NCBI GenBank assembly: GCA_946481225.1
Contig: CAMLNJ010000003.1
Location: forward strand, 1 to 20,738
Direction of reading: 5' to 3'
Length of the DNA: 20,738 bases
From: an uncultured Verrucomicrobiota bacterium
GTDB taxonomy: Bacteria > Verrucomicrobiota > Verrucomicrobiae > Opitutales > Opitutaceae
The notes under the pieces are model-generated. The model ran no database searches and was not told the origin of the DNA. It saw nothing but the letters and a program-made list of their open reading frames with translations. Shown piece by piece: positions 7,131-15,700 of the stretch (the first letter of the stretch is position 1; the number at the start of each line of letters is the position of its first letter). A program made the translations under genes and the position numbers.

Positions 7131-7187
7131 CTCCGCCCGCGGCCTTGACCTCGCGGGCCGCGCGGGGCTTGGCTGGGCGTGCCGTCC

Positions 7188-7286
7188 ATGAGCTTTTCCC
7201 CCGTAATCGCCGGCGTTCGCGCCGCCGCCATCCCGGTTGTCACCGGGATCGTCGTGGCCGCCGTATGCGCGCCGCGGGGGGCCTGA
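7188..7286 (+). CDS. Putative Val/Ile-rich attenuator leader peptide (32 codons)
   Basis: This ORF runs ATG 7188 to TGA 7284-7286. Seven Val and three Ile codons fall among 32, clustered in residues 15-26 (IPVVTGIVVAAV). The peptide ends in VCAPRGA. Its stop lies 18 bases before the first base of an intrinsic terminator stem. In length, composition and position it parallels the enterobacterial ilvGMEDA leader peptide, which is also 32 residues, Val/Ile-rich, and ends in a short Gly/Ala/Arg tail. No strong Shine-Dalgarno precedes it, although GGCTGGGCG lies upstream. TTGACC at 7145-7150 could be a -35 element, but I see no convincing -10. It would act by ribosome stalling rather than as a stable protein. 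Translation has not been shown. Confidence 0.6.
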   Translation: MSFSPVIAGVRAAAIPVVTGIVVAAVCAPRGA

Positions 7287-7337
7287 GAAAGCTCGAAACT
7301 TTCCGCCCCTCCGGCGCCGCCGGAAGGGGCTTTTTTT
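7198..7337 (+). promoter_or_regulatory. Transcription attenuator with mutually exclusive antiterminator and terminator
   Basis: The RNA can form two exclusive structures. In the antiterminator, 7269-7282 (GCGCCG...GGGGC) pairs with 7305-7317 (GCCCC...CGGCGC). This gives 13 near-continuous pairs with one G-U and one bulge. In the terminator, 7305-7315 pairs with 7319-7330 ahead of seven T. A protector pairing of CCCCCG (7198-7203) with CGGGGG (7275-7280) is also possible. A ribosome stalled on the Val/Ile codons around 7251-7256 would leave 7269-7282 free. One that reaches the stop codon would cover it. A perfect 8-bp hairpin (ATCCCGGT, TGTC, ACCGGGAT; 7230-7249) sits within the Val/Ile codons. 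The regulation is inferred from this architecture. Confidence 0.65.
7305..7337 (+). terminator. Intrinsic (Rho-independent) terminator
   Basis: GCCCCTCCGGC (7305-7315) pairs with GCCGGAAGGGGC (7319-7330) with one bulged A, around a tiny loop. Seven T follow at 7331-7337. It is 69 bases upstream of the aminotransferase ATG. It may also end transcripts reading through from the T2SS operon. Confidence 0.85.
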
Positions 7338-7406
7338 ATGCCCCGGCCGGAAGCGCGGGAGCGCGGCGACCACCGCCACACCGTCCTCCTTTCATCCACG
7401 CTCCCC

Positions 7407-8636
7407 ATGTCCGACTCCACCTTCGGCCCCGGTTCCTCCGTCTTCGGGTATGCGCGCCGCGCGCAGGCCCTTCGCCCCAGCGCGGTGCGCGAGATCCTCA
7501 AGGTCACCGCGCAGCCGGATGTCATCTCATTCGCCGGCGGCCTGCCCGCGCCCGAGCTTGTTCCGGTCGACGCCGTGCGCGCCGCCGCGGACGCGGTCCT
7601 CGCCTCGGACGGCCGCGCCGCGCTCCAATACGGCGTCACCGAAGGGCATCCGCCGCTGCGCGAATGGATCGCCGCGCATCTTGCCGCGACGGTCGGCCTG
7701 CCCGCGCGCGCCGAGGAGTTGCTGATCACGCACGGATCGCAGCAGGGGCTCGATCTGGTCGCCCGTGTGCTGCTCGACCCGGGCGACATCGTGCTGACGG
7801 AAAATCCCGCCTACCTCGGCGCCCTCCAGGTTTTTCAGGCCTACGAAGCCGAGCCCGTCGGCCTGGAATGCGACGAGGCCGGGCTCATCCCCGCCGCGCT
7901 GGAGGGGTGGCTCGCGCGCTCGCCGCGCCGCCCGAAACTCCTGTATTTGATTCCTAACTACCAAAACCCGATGGGCGTTCGCCTCGCGACCTCGCGCCGG
8001 GCCGAGATCGCCGCAATCGCCGCGCGGCACGGCGTGCCGATCCTGGAGGACGATCCCTACGGCCGCCTGCGCTACTCGGGCGACGAGGCGCCGGCCGTCG
8101 CCTCGTTCGCGGCCGGGCCGGCGTCCATCTATCTCGGCAGCACGAGCAAGGTGCTTGCTCCGGGGTTGCGCGTCGCCTGGCTGCACACGCGCGACGCCGA
8201 GCTGCGCGCGAAGCTCACGGTCGCCAAGCAGGCCAGCGATTTGCACACGTCCAGCTTCACGCAGCGCCTGGTGACGAATTACGTGACGCAGCCGGGCCTG
8301 TTCGACGCGCATGTGCGCCGCCTGTGCGAGGTCTACGGGCGGCGCCGCGATCTCATGCTTTCCGCCCTGGCTAGCGGGTTGCCCCCCGGCTGCTCCTGGA
8401 CCAAGCCCGAGGGCGGCTTGTTCCTGTGGGTGACTTTGCCGGAAGGGTGGATCGCCACCGAACTTTTCGCCGAGGCGGCCGCGGCCAAGGTCGCCTTCGT
8501 GCCTGGCGACTCGTTCTGGGTCGGCGAGCCGCGGCGGAACACCTTGCGCCTGAATTTCAGCAACGCCTCCGAGTCGGCCATCGAGACCGGCGTGGCCCGG
8601 CTCGGCGCGATTTTTCACAAGCGCGCCGCGGCTTGA
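7407..8636 (+). CDS. PLP-dependent class I/II aminotransferase (LysN/ARO8-like)
   Basis: This is a 409-residue fold-type I aminotransferase. VISFAGGLPAPELVPVD at the N-terminus and ALQYGVTEGHPPLREWIA are typical of the 2-aminoadipate/aromatic/MocR-type subgroup. ITHGSQQGLDLVARVLLDPGD is the cofactor-phosphate region. YLIPNYQNPMG (Asn187) and EDDPYG (Asp216, Tyr218) contact the PLP ring. Lys248 in STSKVLAPGLRVAW is the Schiff-base lysine, and the Arg in NTLRLNFS binds the substrate carboxylate. The subgroup moves amino groups between glutamate and 2-oxoadipate, aromatic or branched-chain oxo-acids. There is no DNA-binding domain, so it is a plain enzyme rather than a MocR regulator. ATG 7407 is preferred over ATG 7338, which lies against the terminator T-tract. 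The leader upstream suggests control by Val/Ile supply, which argues for a branched-chain role. Confidence 0.9.
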   Translation: MSDSTFGPGSSVFGYARRAQALRPSAVREILKVTAQPDVISFAGGLPAPELVPVDAVRAAADAVLASDGRAALQYGVTEGHPPLREWIAAHLAATVGLPARAEELLITHGSQQGLDLVARVLLDPGDIVLTENPAYLGALQVFQAYEAEPVGLECDEAGLIPAALEGWLARSPRRPKLLYLIPNYQNPMGVRLATSRRAEIAAIAARHGVPILEDDPYGRLRYSGDEAPAVASFAAGPASIYLGSTSKVLAPGLRVAWLHTRDAELRAKLTVAKQASDLHTSSFTQRLVTNYVTQPGLFDAHVRRLCEVYGRRRDLMLSALASGLPPGCSWTKPEGGLFLWVTLPEGWIATELFAEAAAAKVAFVPGDSFWVGEPRRNTLRLNFSNASESAIETGVARLGAIFHKRAAA

Positions 8637-8643
8637 TGCCGAT

Positions 8644-8720
8644 TGTAGTAACGGCCGTGCCGGCCGTGTCCGTGCTTCCGAGTTCCCGTTGGAAACGCGC
8701 CCGACACGGGCGCGGCTACA
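8644..8720 (-). repeat. REP-like palindromic element with GTAG/CTAC ends (copy 1)
   Basis: This 77-bp imperfect hairpin lies between two convergent genes. Outer arms are TGTAG (8644-8648) and CTACA (8716-8720). Inner arms are CCGTGTC (8664-8670) and GACACGG (8703-8709), with TTCC/GGAA near the loop. On the minus strand it begins GTAGCCGCGCCCGT, the same 14 bases that open the element at 17722. GTAG heads typify REP sequences mobilised by RAYT transposases; no such transposase is in the window. Confidence 0.6.
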
Positions 8721-8729
8721 CGGAACGGC

Positions 8730-9437
8730 TCAGATAGCGGGCGGCGCGCCGTGGTGGGCGCGATAGCTGGCGTAGGCCGCCGCGTCCGCCAGCATGCCGT
8801 CGATCGCGGCGGCGAGCGGCTCGGGCCTCCAGACGCCGGAGAACACCGCCTTGTCGCCGATCTCGTTCGTGAGAACGAAGGCCGGACGCTGGTTCAGTTG
8901 GTGCGCGAAAAATTCCGCGGTGGAGGACTCGACGCGGGCGCGCACGGCCTTTGATCGCGCGGCGGCCTTCAGCTTGGCGGGGGAGATTTTCCTCTCGCTC
9001 GCGGCGACGGCGATGCTCACCGCGGCGTCGAGCTCGTGGATTCCCTTGCCCTCCTTCATCGCGGCCTGGGCGAGGGCGATGCGCACGCGGTCGTCGCCGG
9101 CGGGAAGGAAGTCGCGCGCCGCCTCGGCGACGAGGTTGGGCGTCACATAGGCCGCGCGGTCCGCCTGCACCCAGCCCGAGCTCAGCATGCGGGGCGAGCC
9201 GACGACGGTGCCGCTGCGGCGATAAAACCAGTCGCACTGCTCGGGCGAGGCGGGGAAATCCTCGGCGCGCATCAACGCCACGCGCCAGTCAAAGGCCACT
9301 CGCCCGGCGTGGCGCGCCTTCAGCTCGCTCCAAGCCGGCTCGGCCCAGAGGCACCACGAGGAGTAGATCTCGACGTAGTAGGTGATCGAGACGGCGGGCG
9401 CGGGGGGAAGCGGTGTAAACGACTTTGCTTTGGCCAT
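8730..9437 (-). CDS. DsbA-family thioredoxin-fold protein (single-cysteine active site)
   Basis: This 235-residue protein belongs to the DsbA/FrnE/HCCA-isomerase branch of thioredoxin folds. Strand VSITYYVEIYSSWC with Cys29 is followed by AEPAWSELK. The long alpha-helical insertion runs from about 60 to 190 (ARDFLPAGDDRVRIALAQAAMKEGKGIHELD). The second half of the fold returns with QRPAFVLTNEIGDKAVFSGVWRPEPLAAAIDGML. The position of the second active-site Cys (CxxC) is Ala, as CLWA, so it cannot act as a classical dithiol oxidase. A monothiol, glutathione-linked or isomerase role is more likely. There is no signal peptide, so it is probably cytoplasmic. It lies 51 bases downstream of the TlpA-like gene on the same strand and probably shares its transcript. 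An AAGG element precedes the ATG. Confidence 0.75.
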   Translation of the reverse strand: MAKAKSFTPLPPAPAVSITYYVEIYSSWCLWAEPAWSELKARHAGRVAFDWRVALMRAEDFPASPEQCDWFYRRSGTVVGSPRMLSSGWVQADRAAYVTPNLVAEAARDFLPAGDDRVRIALAQAAMKEGKGIHELDAAVSIAVAASERKISPAKLKAAARSKAVRARVESSTAEFFAHQLNQRPAFVLTNEIGDKAVFSGVWRPEPLAAAIDGMLADAAAYASYRAHHGAPPAI

Positions 9438-9488
9438 GGGAGAGACCTTGTCGCGTCGCTTCCCCCGGTCAACGGAGCGCCTCGCGGA

Positions 9489-10349
9489 TCAGGGCTTCTT
9501 CGCCAGCAGATCGCCGACTTTCTTCGCCAAGGCGTCGCCGCGCAACCCCTTCGCGGCGATCTTCCCGTCGCGATCAAGGAGGAAGGTGGCGGGGATGGAG
9601 CTGATGCCGTAGGCTTGGGCAAGTTTGTTTTGCCAGCCCTTCCCGTCGAAAATCTGGGGCCAGGGCATCTCCTTTGCTTTCGTGAAGGCGGCGAGTTTAT
9701 CGCCATCTTGATCGAGGCTGATGCCGATGATCTCGAAGCCCTGCGCGTGATATTTCGAGTAGGCTTCCTTCACGTGGGGCAACTCGGCCACGCAGGGACC
9801 GCACCAGGTGGCCCAGAAGTCGACGAGAACGACTTTGCCGCGGTAGGCGGCGAGATCGACGACGGTGCCGTCGGTCGCGGTTTCCTTGAAGGGTGCGAAC
9901 TCCTTGCCCACGGCGGTGGCGGCCTCGGCGGCGGCGGTCTTCTTGAGCATTTCGACCATCTGCGAGATGCGCGCGGCGGAGGGAGTCCCGCGGAAGTCGG
10001 CGGCGGCTTTTTCCAAAATCGTGATGCCTGCATCGTGCTTCTCGAAGACCTGCACGTAGAGCATCGCCTTCATGATGGGGATCGTCGAGGCGGCCTCGGA
10101 TTTATCTCCGGCGTATTTGGCGGACAACTCGTCGAAGGCTTTCAGTTCGTCGGCGAGTTCCGTCTCGCTGGTTTGGCCTTGCGAGAGACGTGCCTTCACG
10201 CGGTCGACCACGGCTTCGAGATCCTTTTTGATCGCCTCGTCCGCAGGGGCGGGCGTGGCGGCGGCCGGGGGCGTGCTCTCGGCGCGGAGGGACGGGACAA
10301 AAAACGGCCCGGCAAGGGCGGCGAGGCAGGCAAGGATGCGGGTATTCAT
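9489..10349 (-). CDS. TlpA/ResA-like periplasmic thioredoxin
   Basis: This 286-residue protein starts at ATG 10349 with a signal peptide (MNTRILACLAALAGPFFVPSLRA). An Ala/Pro linker and a helical region of about 110 residues (DLEAVVDRVKARL to MVEMLKKTAAAEA) precede the thioredoxin domain. That domain begins near residue 147 (GKEFAPFKET...GTVVDLAAYRGKVVLVDFWATWCGPC). The redox motif is Cys183-Gly-Pro-Cys186, with the cis-Pro in SSIPATFLLD (Pro253). AELPHVKEAYSKYHAQGFEIIGISLD is typical of TlpA/ResA proteins, which reduce disulphides in the periplasm, often for cytochrome c maturation. A cytochrome c fusion gene is divergently transcribed 168 bases away, which fits but does not prove such a link. 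The N-terminal helical region is common in verrucomicrobial and Bacteroidota TlpA homologues. Confidence 0.88.
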   Translation of the reverse strand: MNTRILACLAALAGPFFVPSLRAESTPPAAATPAPADEAIKKDLEAVVDRVKARLSQGQTSETELADELKAFDELSAKYAGDKSEAASTIPIMKAMLYVQVFEKHDAGITILEKAAADFRGTPSAARISQMVEMLKKTAAAEAATAVGKEFAPFKETATDGTVVDLAAYRGKVVLVDFWATWCGPCVAELPHVKEAYSKYHAQGFEIIGISLDQDGDKLAAFTKAKEMPWPQIFDGKGWQNKLAQAYGISSIPATFLLDRDGKIAAKGLRGDALAKKVGDLLAKKP

Positions 10350-10517
10350 GGGGATGCGACGTTGAGGGCGAAAGGATGCGCACGCACGTCCAAAGCGGAG
10401 AGCTCCCCCCGCGGAACGGCCGCCCTGCGCGGGAAATCGGGGGAAAGCGGCCGCGGAGTTTCTCCGGAAATGGCCCCGGGGTGGGGCGCCGCCGCCGCTT
10501 TGGCGGTCTTCGATCGC

Positions 10518-11945
10518 ATGCTGAATCCGATCCGTCACCTGGCCGCGATCGCCCTTGTCGTCGTGCCCCCCGGGCGGGCCGAGCCTCTTGTCGCCGGCCG
10601 AAGCTCCGAGCGTCTCTATGGCGAGTATTGCGCGGGCTGCCACGGCGCCGACATGCGGGGCGCGAAGGTCTCCAGCCTTGTCGACGAGCAGTGGCGTTTC
10701 GGCGGCTCCGACGACGCGATCCTGCGCTCCCTCCGGGACGGGGCGCCGAGCGCCGGGATGCCCGCTTTCGGCAACGCGATGACCGAGGCGGAGCTGCGCT
10801 CGTTGGTCGTCTACATCCGGGAAACGGCGCGGCGGACGAAGGAGCCGACGCCGAAGGATGCGGAGCCTCTTCCCGTGGAGCCGCGCCGCGGCGAGCTCCA
10901 TGCGTGGCGCGCCGAGCTGGTCGTCGAGGCCTTCGACGTGCCGTGGGGAATGGATTTCCTGCCCGACGGCCGGCTGCTTGTCACCGACCGCGTCGGCACG
11001 CTCCACGTGGTCGATGTCGCAAACAAACGCGTGGAACCCGACCCCGTGCGCGGCACGCCCCCCGTGTGGGTGCGCGACGAGGGCGGCCTGATGGCCGTCG
11101 CGGTTCATCCCGATCACGCGCGCAACGGTTGGATCTATCTAAGCCTGAGCGACCCCGGACCGAACGACACCGGCAACACCAAGGTCGTGCGCGGCCGGAT
11201 TCGCGACGGCGCGTGGACCGACGAGGAAACGATCTTCGCCGCGCCGCGCGAAAGATACACCGACAAGGGCATGAACTTCGGCAGCCGGCTGGTGTTCGAC
11301 GGGCCCCACCTCTTTTTCACCGTCGGCGAGCGCGGCGAGGTCGGGCAGGCGCAGGATCTTTCCAAGCCCAACGGCAAGGTGCACCGCGTGTTTCACGACG
11401 GACGCGTGCCGCCGGACAATCCTTTCGTCGGCGCGCCGGGCGCCGTCCCTTCGATTTGGAGCCGCGGTCATCGCAACCCCCAGGGCCTCGCGATCGACCG
11501 TCCGGGAGGGGCGCTATGGGAAAGCGAGCACGGCCCCCGGGGCGGCGACGAGCTCAACCGCGTGGCGCGCGGGCGGAACTACGGCTGGCCGCTGGTCACC
11601 TTCGGCATGAACTACGACGGCACGCCGGTATCGGCGCTCACGCGGGCGCCGGGACTCGAGCCCCCGGCCTGGCATTGGACGCCCTCCATCGCCGTCGGCG
11701 CCCTGCACTTTTACGCCGGCGACGCGTTTCCTCGCTGGAAGAGAAACCTCTTCGTCGGCTCGCTCGCGCAGCAGAAGCTCTTCCGGATGACGGTGGCGGA
11801 GGACCGGGTGACGCACGTCGAGCTTGTATTCGAAAAACTCGGACGCATCCGCGACATAAAGACCGGCCCGGACGGGCTGCTTTACCTGGCGCTGGAGATC
11901 CCCGGCCCGCCGCCGGGGCGCGTCATCCGCCTCCGGCCGCCCTAG
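10518..11945 (+). CDS. Cytochrome c-PQQ aldose sugar dehydrogenase fusion
   Basis: This 475-residue periplasmic protein starts at ATG 10518, which gives a signal peptide (RHLAAIALVVVPPGRAE). An upstream ATG at 10470 is possible. A class I cytochrome c domain comes first, with the heme motif CAGCH at residues 38-42 and a likely Met ligand in GMPAFGNAM; it ends near residue 100. The rest is a YliI-type soluble sugar-dehydrogenase beta-propeller: VPWGMDFLPDGRLLVTDRVGTLHVVD, GGLMAVAVHPDHARNGWIYLS, RGHRNPQGLAID (with the presumed catalytic His) and WESEHGPRGGDELN (cofactor pocket). It probably oxidises aldoses and passes electrons to its own heme. The heme-first order makes it self-contained. The final 23 bases overlap the end of the convergent gene. 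Confidence 0.9.
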   Translation: MLNPIRHLAAIALVVVPPGRAEPLVAGRSSERLYGEYCAGCHGADMRGAKVSSLVDEQWRFGGSDDAILRSLRDGAPSAGMPAFGNAMTEAELRSLVVYIRETARRTKEPTPKDAEPLPVEPRRGELHAWRAELVVEAFDVPWGMDFLPDGRLLVTDRVGTLHVVDVANKRVEPDPVRGTPPVWVRDEGGLMAVAVHPDHARNGWIYLSLSDPGPNDTGNTKVVRGRIRDGAWTDEETIFAAPRERYTDKGMNFGSRLVFDGPHLFFTVGERGEVGQAQDLSKPNGKVHRVFHDGRVPPDNPFVGAPGAVPSIWSRGHRNPQGLAIDRPGGALWESEHGPRGGDELNRVARGRNYGWPLVTFGMNYDGTPVSALTRAPGLEPPAWHWTPSIAVGALHFYAGDAFPRWKRNLFVGSLAQQKLFRMTVAEDRVTHVELVFEKLGRIRDIKTGPDGLLYLALEIPGPPPGRVIRLRPP

Positions 11946-12714
11946 GCCGCGGGTGCGGCGCGAGGGCGGCGAGCGCCTTTCGCAGGCAGTCCAGGAGGAC
12001 GGCGGGCGCGTGCTCGTTTTGCTCGGCGTGGTTTTCCACCGCGTTCGAGGCCCCCTTGATCGCGAGGAAGCGCAGCCCCGGCCGGTCCGGGATGAGACGG
12101 CAGAGAGCGTAGAATTGGCCGACCTCCATGTCGACAAGGTCGACGCGCGGGGACAGGCGCTCGAAGTCGCGCCGCAGCGCGGGCAGCCGGTGGCGGTAAT
12201 CGCCGGGAAATCGCGCGGGCGAAAAACCGTAATAGAAATCCGACGACACGATCGAGGCCGTCGGGCCTTCGAGAGGCGCCGTCCAGTCGGGGCGCAATGG
12301 CTGCTCCGAGATCTCCCGGTCGAGGCCGGTGCCGGCAAGATGCGCCTCCGCGATCGGGTAGCCCGCGCCGAGGGGCAGGGGCCTCGCCGCCAGGCGGCCC
12401 GCCGTGCCCACGAGCACGATCCGGGCGACGCGTCCGGTGTCCAACAGCTCGTGGAGGATCGGCTCGACGCCGCCGGTCCCGATGGGCGCGAGGACGATGG
12501 AGAGGGCGGGGAGCGTCCACACGGTGAAGCCTCGGAAATCAGGCGCGGCGGCGTCTACCGGCAGCCCGGCGGCGCGGAGCGCGGCGACGAAGGCGCCCTT
12601 GTCTTCGCCGCAGCAAAGGATCACGTCGGCGCGAATCTGCCCGGCCAGGAGGCGGGCGTTGGGGCTGGGGAGCGGGGAGGGTTGCGTCATGCGGCGGCGG
12701 CTCGGCCGCGCCAT
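11923..12714 (-). CDS. Nucleoside phosphorylase/hydrolase family protein, futalosine hydrolase-like
   Basis: This 263-residue protein is of the PNP/UDP phosphorylase superfamily. Visible motifs are IVLAPIGTGGVEPILHELLDTG and ARIVLVGTAGRLAARPLPLGAGYPIAEAHLAG (phosphate/ribose side), VDLVDMEVGQFYAL (the DME motif contacting ribose) and FLAIKGASNAVENH at the base-binding loop. The last motif has Ser-Asn where MTA/SAH nucleosidase has Ser-Asp. To my recollection Ser-Asn occurs in futalosine hydrolases (MqnB) of the alternative menaquinone pathway. The exact substrate is undecided, and no other menaquinone gene is nearby. The start is uncertain: ATG 12714 or ATG 12690, neither with a strong Shine-Dalgarno. 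The 3' end overlaps the sugar dehydrogenase gene tail to tail by 23 bases. Confidence 0.7.
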   Translation of the reverse strand: MARPSRRRMTQPSPLPSPNARLLAGQIRADVILCCGEDKGAFVAALRAAGLPVDAAAPDFRGFTVWTLPALSIVLAPIGTGGVEPILHELLDTGRVARIVLVGTAGRLAARPLPLGAGYPIAEAHLAGTGLDREISEQPLRPDWTAPLEGPTASIVSSDFYYGFSPARFPGDYRHRLPALRRDFERLSPRVDLVDMEVGQFYALCRLIPDRPGLRFLAIKGASNAVENHAEQNEHAPAVLLDCLRKALAALAPHPRPRAAGGG

Positions 12715-12779
12715 TGCCTAGCAAACCAGGCGCCGAGTCCGAGGGTATTGTTCATCGGGCGGGAACGTGGCCGACGCGG

Positions 12780-15700
12780 TCATGACCCCCCGGGCGGGGG
12801 CGGCTCGGCGCGCGGCGGGGCTGGAAGTTCGATCCAGAAGCGGCTGCCGCTGTGGCCGTCGGATTCGACCCCCGCCTGGCCGTCCATCCGCTCCATGGCC
12901 TTGCGCACGATGGCGAGGCCGATCCCCGTGCCGCCGTAGCCGCTTTGGGGGTGGGCCTGTTCGAACATGCCCCAGATGCGTTTCTGGTGTTGGGGCCGGA
13001 TGCCTATGCCGTTGTCCTCGACGAAGAGGCGCACCCGTGAATCCCGCGTCTCCGCCCAGATTTTCACGCGCGGGGCGACGGAGGGCCTCACGAACTTCAG
13101 GGCGTTGCTCACGAGGTTCGATACCACCTGCATGAGCAGCGGCTCGTGCCCGACCACATCGGGGAGCGGATGCTCGATCTCGATCGCCGCGTCGCCGGAG
13201 CGGAAATCGAGATGCTGCCGCATGCAGTCCGATACCAGCCGATCAAGCGAGACGCGCTGGGGGCGGATGGATTCGCGCGCGACCTTGCTGTAGGTGAGCA
13301 CGTCCAGCGTGAGCCGGTCCATGCGCGAGCTCGCGGCCGAGATGCGCCGCAGGTAATCCACGCCCTCCGCGTCCAGGCGGTCGGCGTAATCCTCGAGCAG
13401 AGCCTGCGCGTAGCCCTGCATGGCCCGCAGGGGCGCGCGCAGGTCGTGGGAAATGCTGTAGGAGAACTCCTCCATCTGCTCCACCGCCTTGCGCAGGGAA
13501 GCGGTGCGTTCGTCGACCAGCCGTTCGAGCTCGCGCCGGCGCTCCGCGAGGGTCTCGCGCGCCTGCACGATGTCGGTGATGTCGGTGTTCGAGCCGATCC
13601 ACATCGAGATTTCGCCGCCTCTCCCGCGGAGGGGCGTGGCGCGCGTGAGATGCCAGCGATACTCCCCGTCGTGGCGGCGGATGCGGTGTTCGATCTGGAA
13701 GGGCTCGCCGGTGGCGACGGAATGTTTCCAGCGCCGGAGGTTTTCGGCCCGGTCGTCGGGATGGATTATGTCCACCCAGCCCCAGTCGCGGATGCGGTCG
13801 ATCGATTCCCCGGCGAATTCGACCCACTGCCGGCTCAGATAGTCCACGGAGCCGTCGGCCCGGGTGGTGAAGATCTTATGCGGCATCGATTCCGCCATGA
13901 ACCGGAGGCGGCGCTCGCTCTCCTGGATCTCTCTTATGGCGCGGCCGCGCTCGATCGATTCCCAGCAGCGCGCGACGACCATCTCGACGAGGTCGATCTC
14001 TTCCGGGCTCCAGCGCCGCGGGCGGGTTTGGTGGACGGACATCGCCGCGGAGAACTTGCCCGCCTTGTGCAGGGGCACGGAAATGCAGGCGCGGATGTTG
14101 GTCGCGCGGTAGGCGGGGAGGTCGGCCGGGGTGATCCTGGGGTCGGCCTCGGTGTCGACCACGATGAATGGCGTGTTGGCCCGCATCAGCCGGGCGGATT
14201 CGGCGCCGAAGCTCTTCAATGGCCGGCGCCCGACGATGCTCGGCACGCCGCGAGAATGGTCGCCCGTGATCACCAGAATCTTTTCGTCCTCGACCTCGGC
14301 GTAGGCGCAGCGGTCCGCGCCGAGGTGTTCGCCCAGCATCCGCGCGGTGATGCGCAGGATCTCGTCCGGATCGGTGAGAGCCTGCGTGGCCGCGCCGAGT
14401 TCCAGGAGGAAGTGGAGCGCGTCCTCCTTGCGCTTGTCCTCGGTGATGTCCTGCACCGTGCCGATGAAGCGGCGCGCGCGGCCGCGGCCGCCGGGATCGA
14501 AGTAGGCTTTTCCCGTCGCGCGAATCCAGCGTTCCGCGCGGTCGTTCGGCCTCATCACCCGGCATTCGACATCGCAGTGGCCTGCGCCGCCGGGCTGCAG
14601 GGCGGAGTGCAGGGCGTGGAACACCCGCTCGCGGTCGTCGGGATGCAGCACGGAAGACAACAGCGAGAAGCCGGTCTTCACGTCGGGCGGGACGCCGAGG
14701 AGCCGCCGGCAGCGCGGGTCCCAGATCAGGCGTTGCGAACGGGGATCGTAATCCCAGGCGCCGAGCCTGCCGGCGTCGAGCGCGAGCCGGTGCCGTTCCT
14801 CGCCGACCTGCAGCTCCTCCTCGGCGCGCTTCCGTTCCGTGATGTCGAGCATGACCACGACGACGGTGCGCTCGTGGTCGATCCCCTGCGGCTCGAAATT
14901 GGCCGCGAAGCAGCGCGCGCCCTGTCGCGGGTCCCCGGCGGCGGGCAGGAAAAATTCGCCGCTCGCCGGCGTGCCTCCCAGCGCCTGGTCGAGCGGAAGA
15001 TTGATCTCCTCCCAGGCGGAGCCGGCCACCTCGGCCGCGCCCCGTCCGACGATCTCGCTCTCGGTCCGGCCGAAGGCGCGGGCGAAGGCGTCGTTTGCGA
15101 ACGCATACTCGCCGTCGCGCCGGATGATGGCGAGGCCGACGGCGGCGCCGCCGGCGACGGCCGCGAGCAGGCGCTCGCGTTGCCGCAGGGCGGCCTCGGA
15201 GTGGCGTTTCGCGGTTACGTCGTGGAAAACGAGGACGACGCCCGCGAGCGCCCCCCGTCCGGTGCGGATCGGGGCGGCGCTGTCCTCGATCGGCACCGAC
15301 TTGCCGCTTCTCGAGACCAGGATCGTGTGGTTGGCCAGCCCGATGGCGGAGCCCCGCCGCAGGACTTCCTCGACCGGGCTGCCCACCGGCTGCCCGGTGT
15401 CCTCGTTGAGCAGGGGGACGATGTCGTGGAGCAATCGTCCGCGCGCCTCGGCCAGCGGCCAGCCGGTGAGCTGTTCCGCCACGGGGTTCAGGAACATCAC
15501 GCGGCTCTCGGCGTCGGTGCAGATGACGGCGTCGCCGATGCTGGCGAGGGTGACGCGCAGCTGCTCTTTTTGCAGGAACATCTCCCGCTCGCGCTTCTGG
15601 GCTCGGTGGATGGAGCGCGCGAGCGCGAAGGCGATCACGCCCATCGCCAGGCTGAGCACGAGGCCGCCGGCTCCGACCATCGCGGTGAGCGAGCGGGTCG

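Noticed and set aside
7138..7162. CGCGGCC/GGCCGCG hairpin after the gspM-like gene as its terminator
   Set aside because: The stem is real but has no T-tract, and it is ordinary for such GC-rich DNA; the convincing terminator is at 7305-7337.
7338..7406. Upstream ATG start for the aminotransferase
   Set aside because: It lies directly against the terminator T-tract, adds 23 residues unlike family N-termini, and has no ribosome-binding site.
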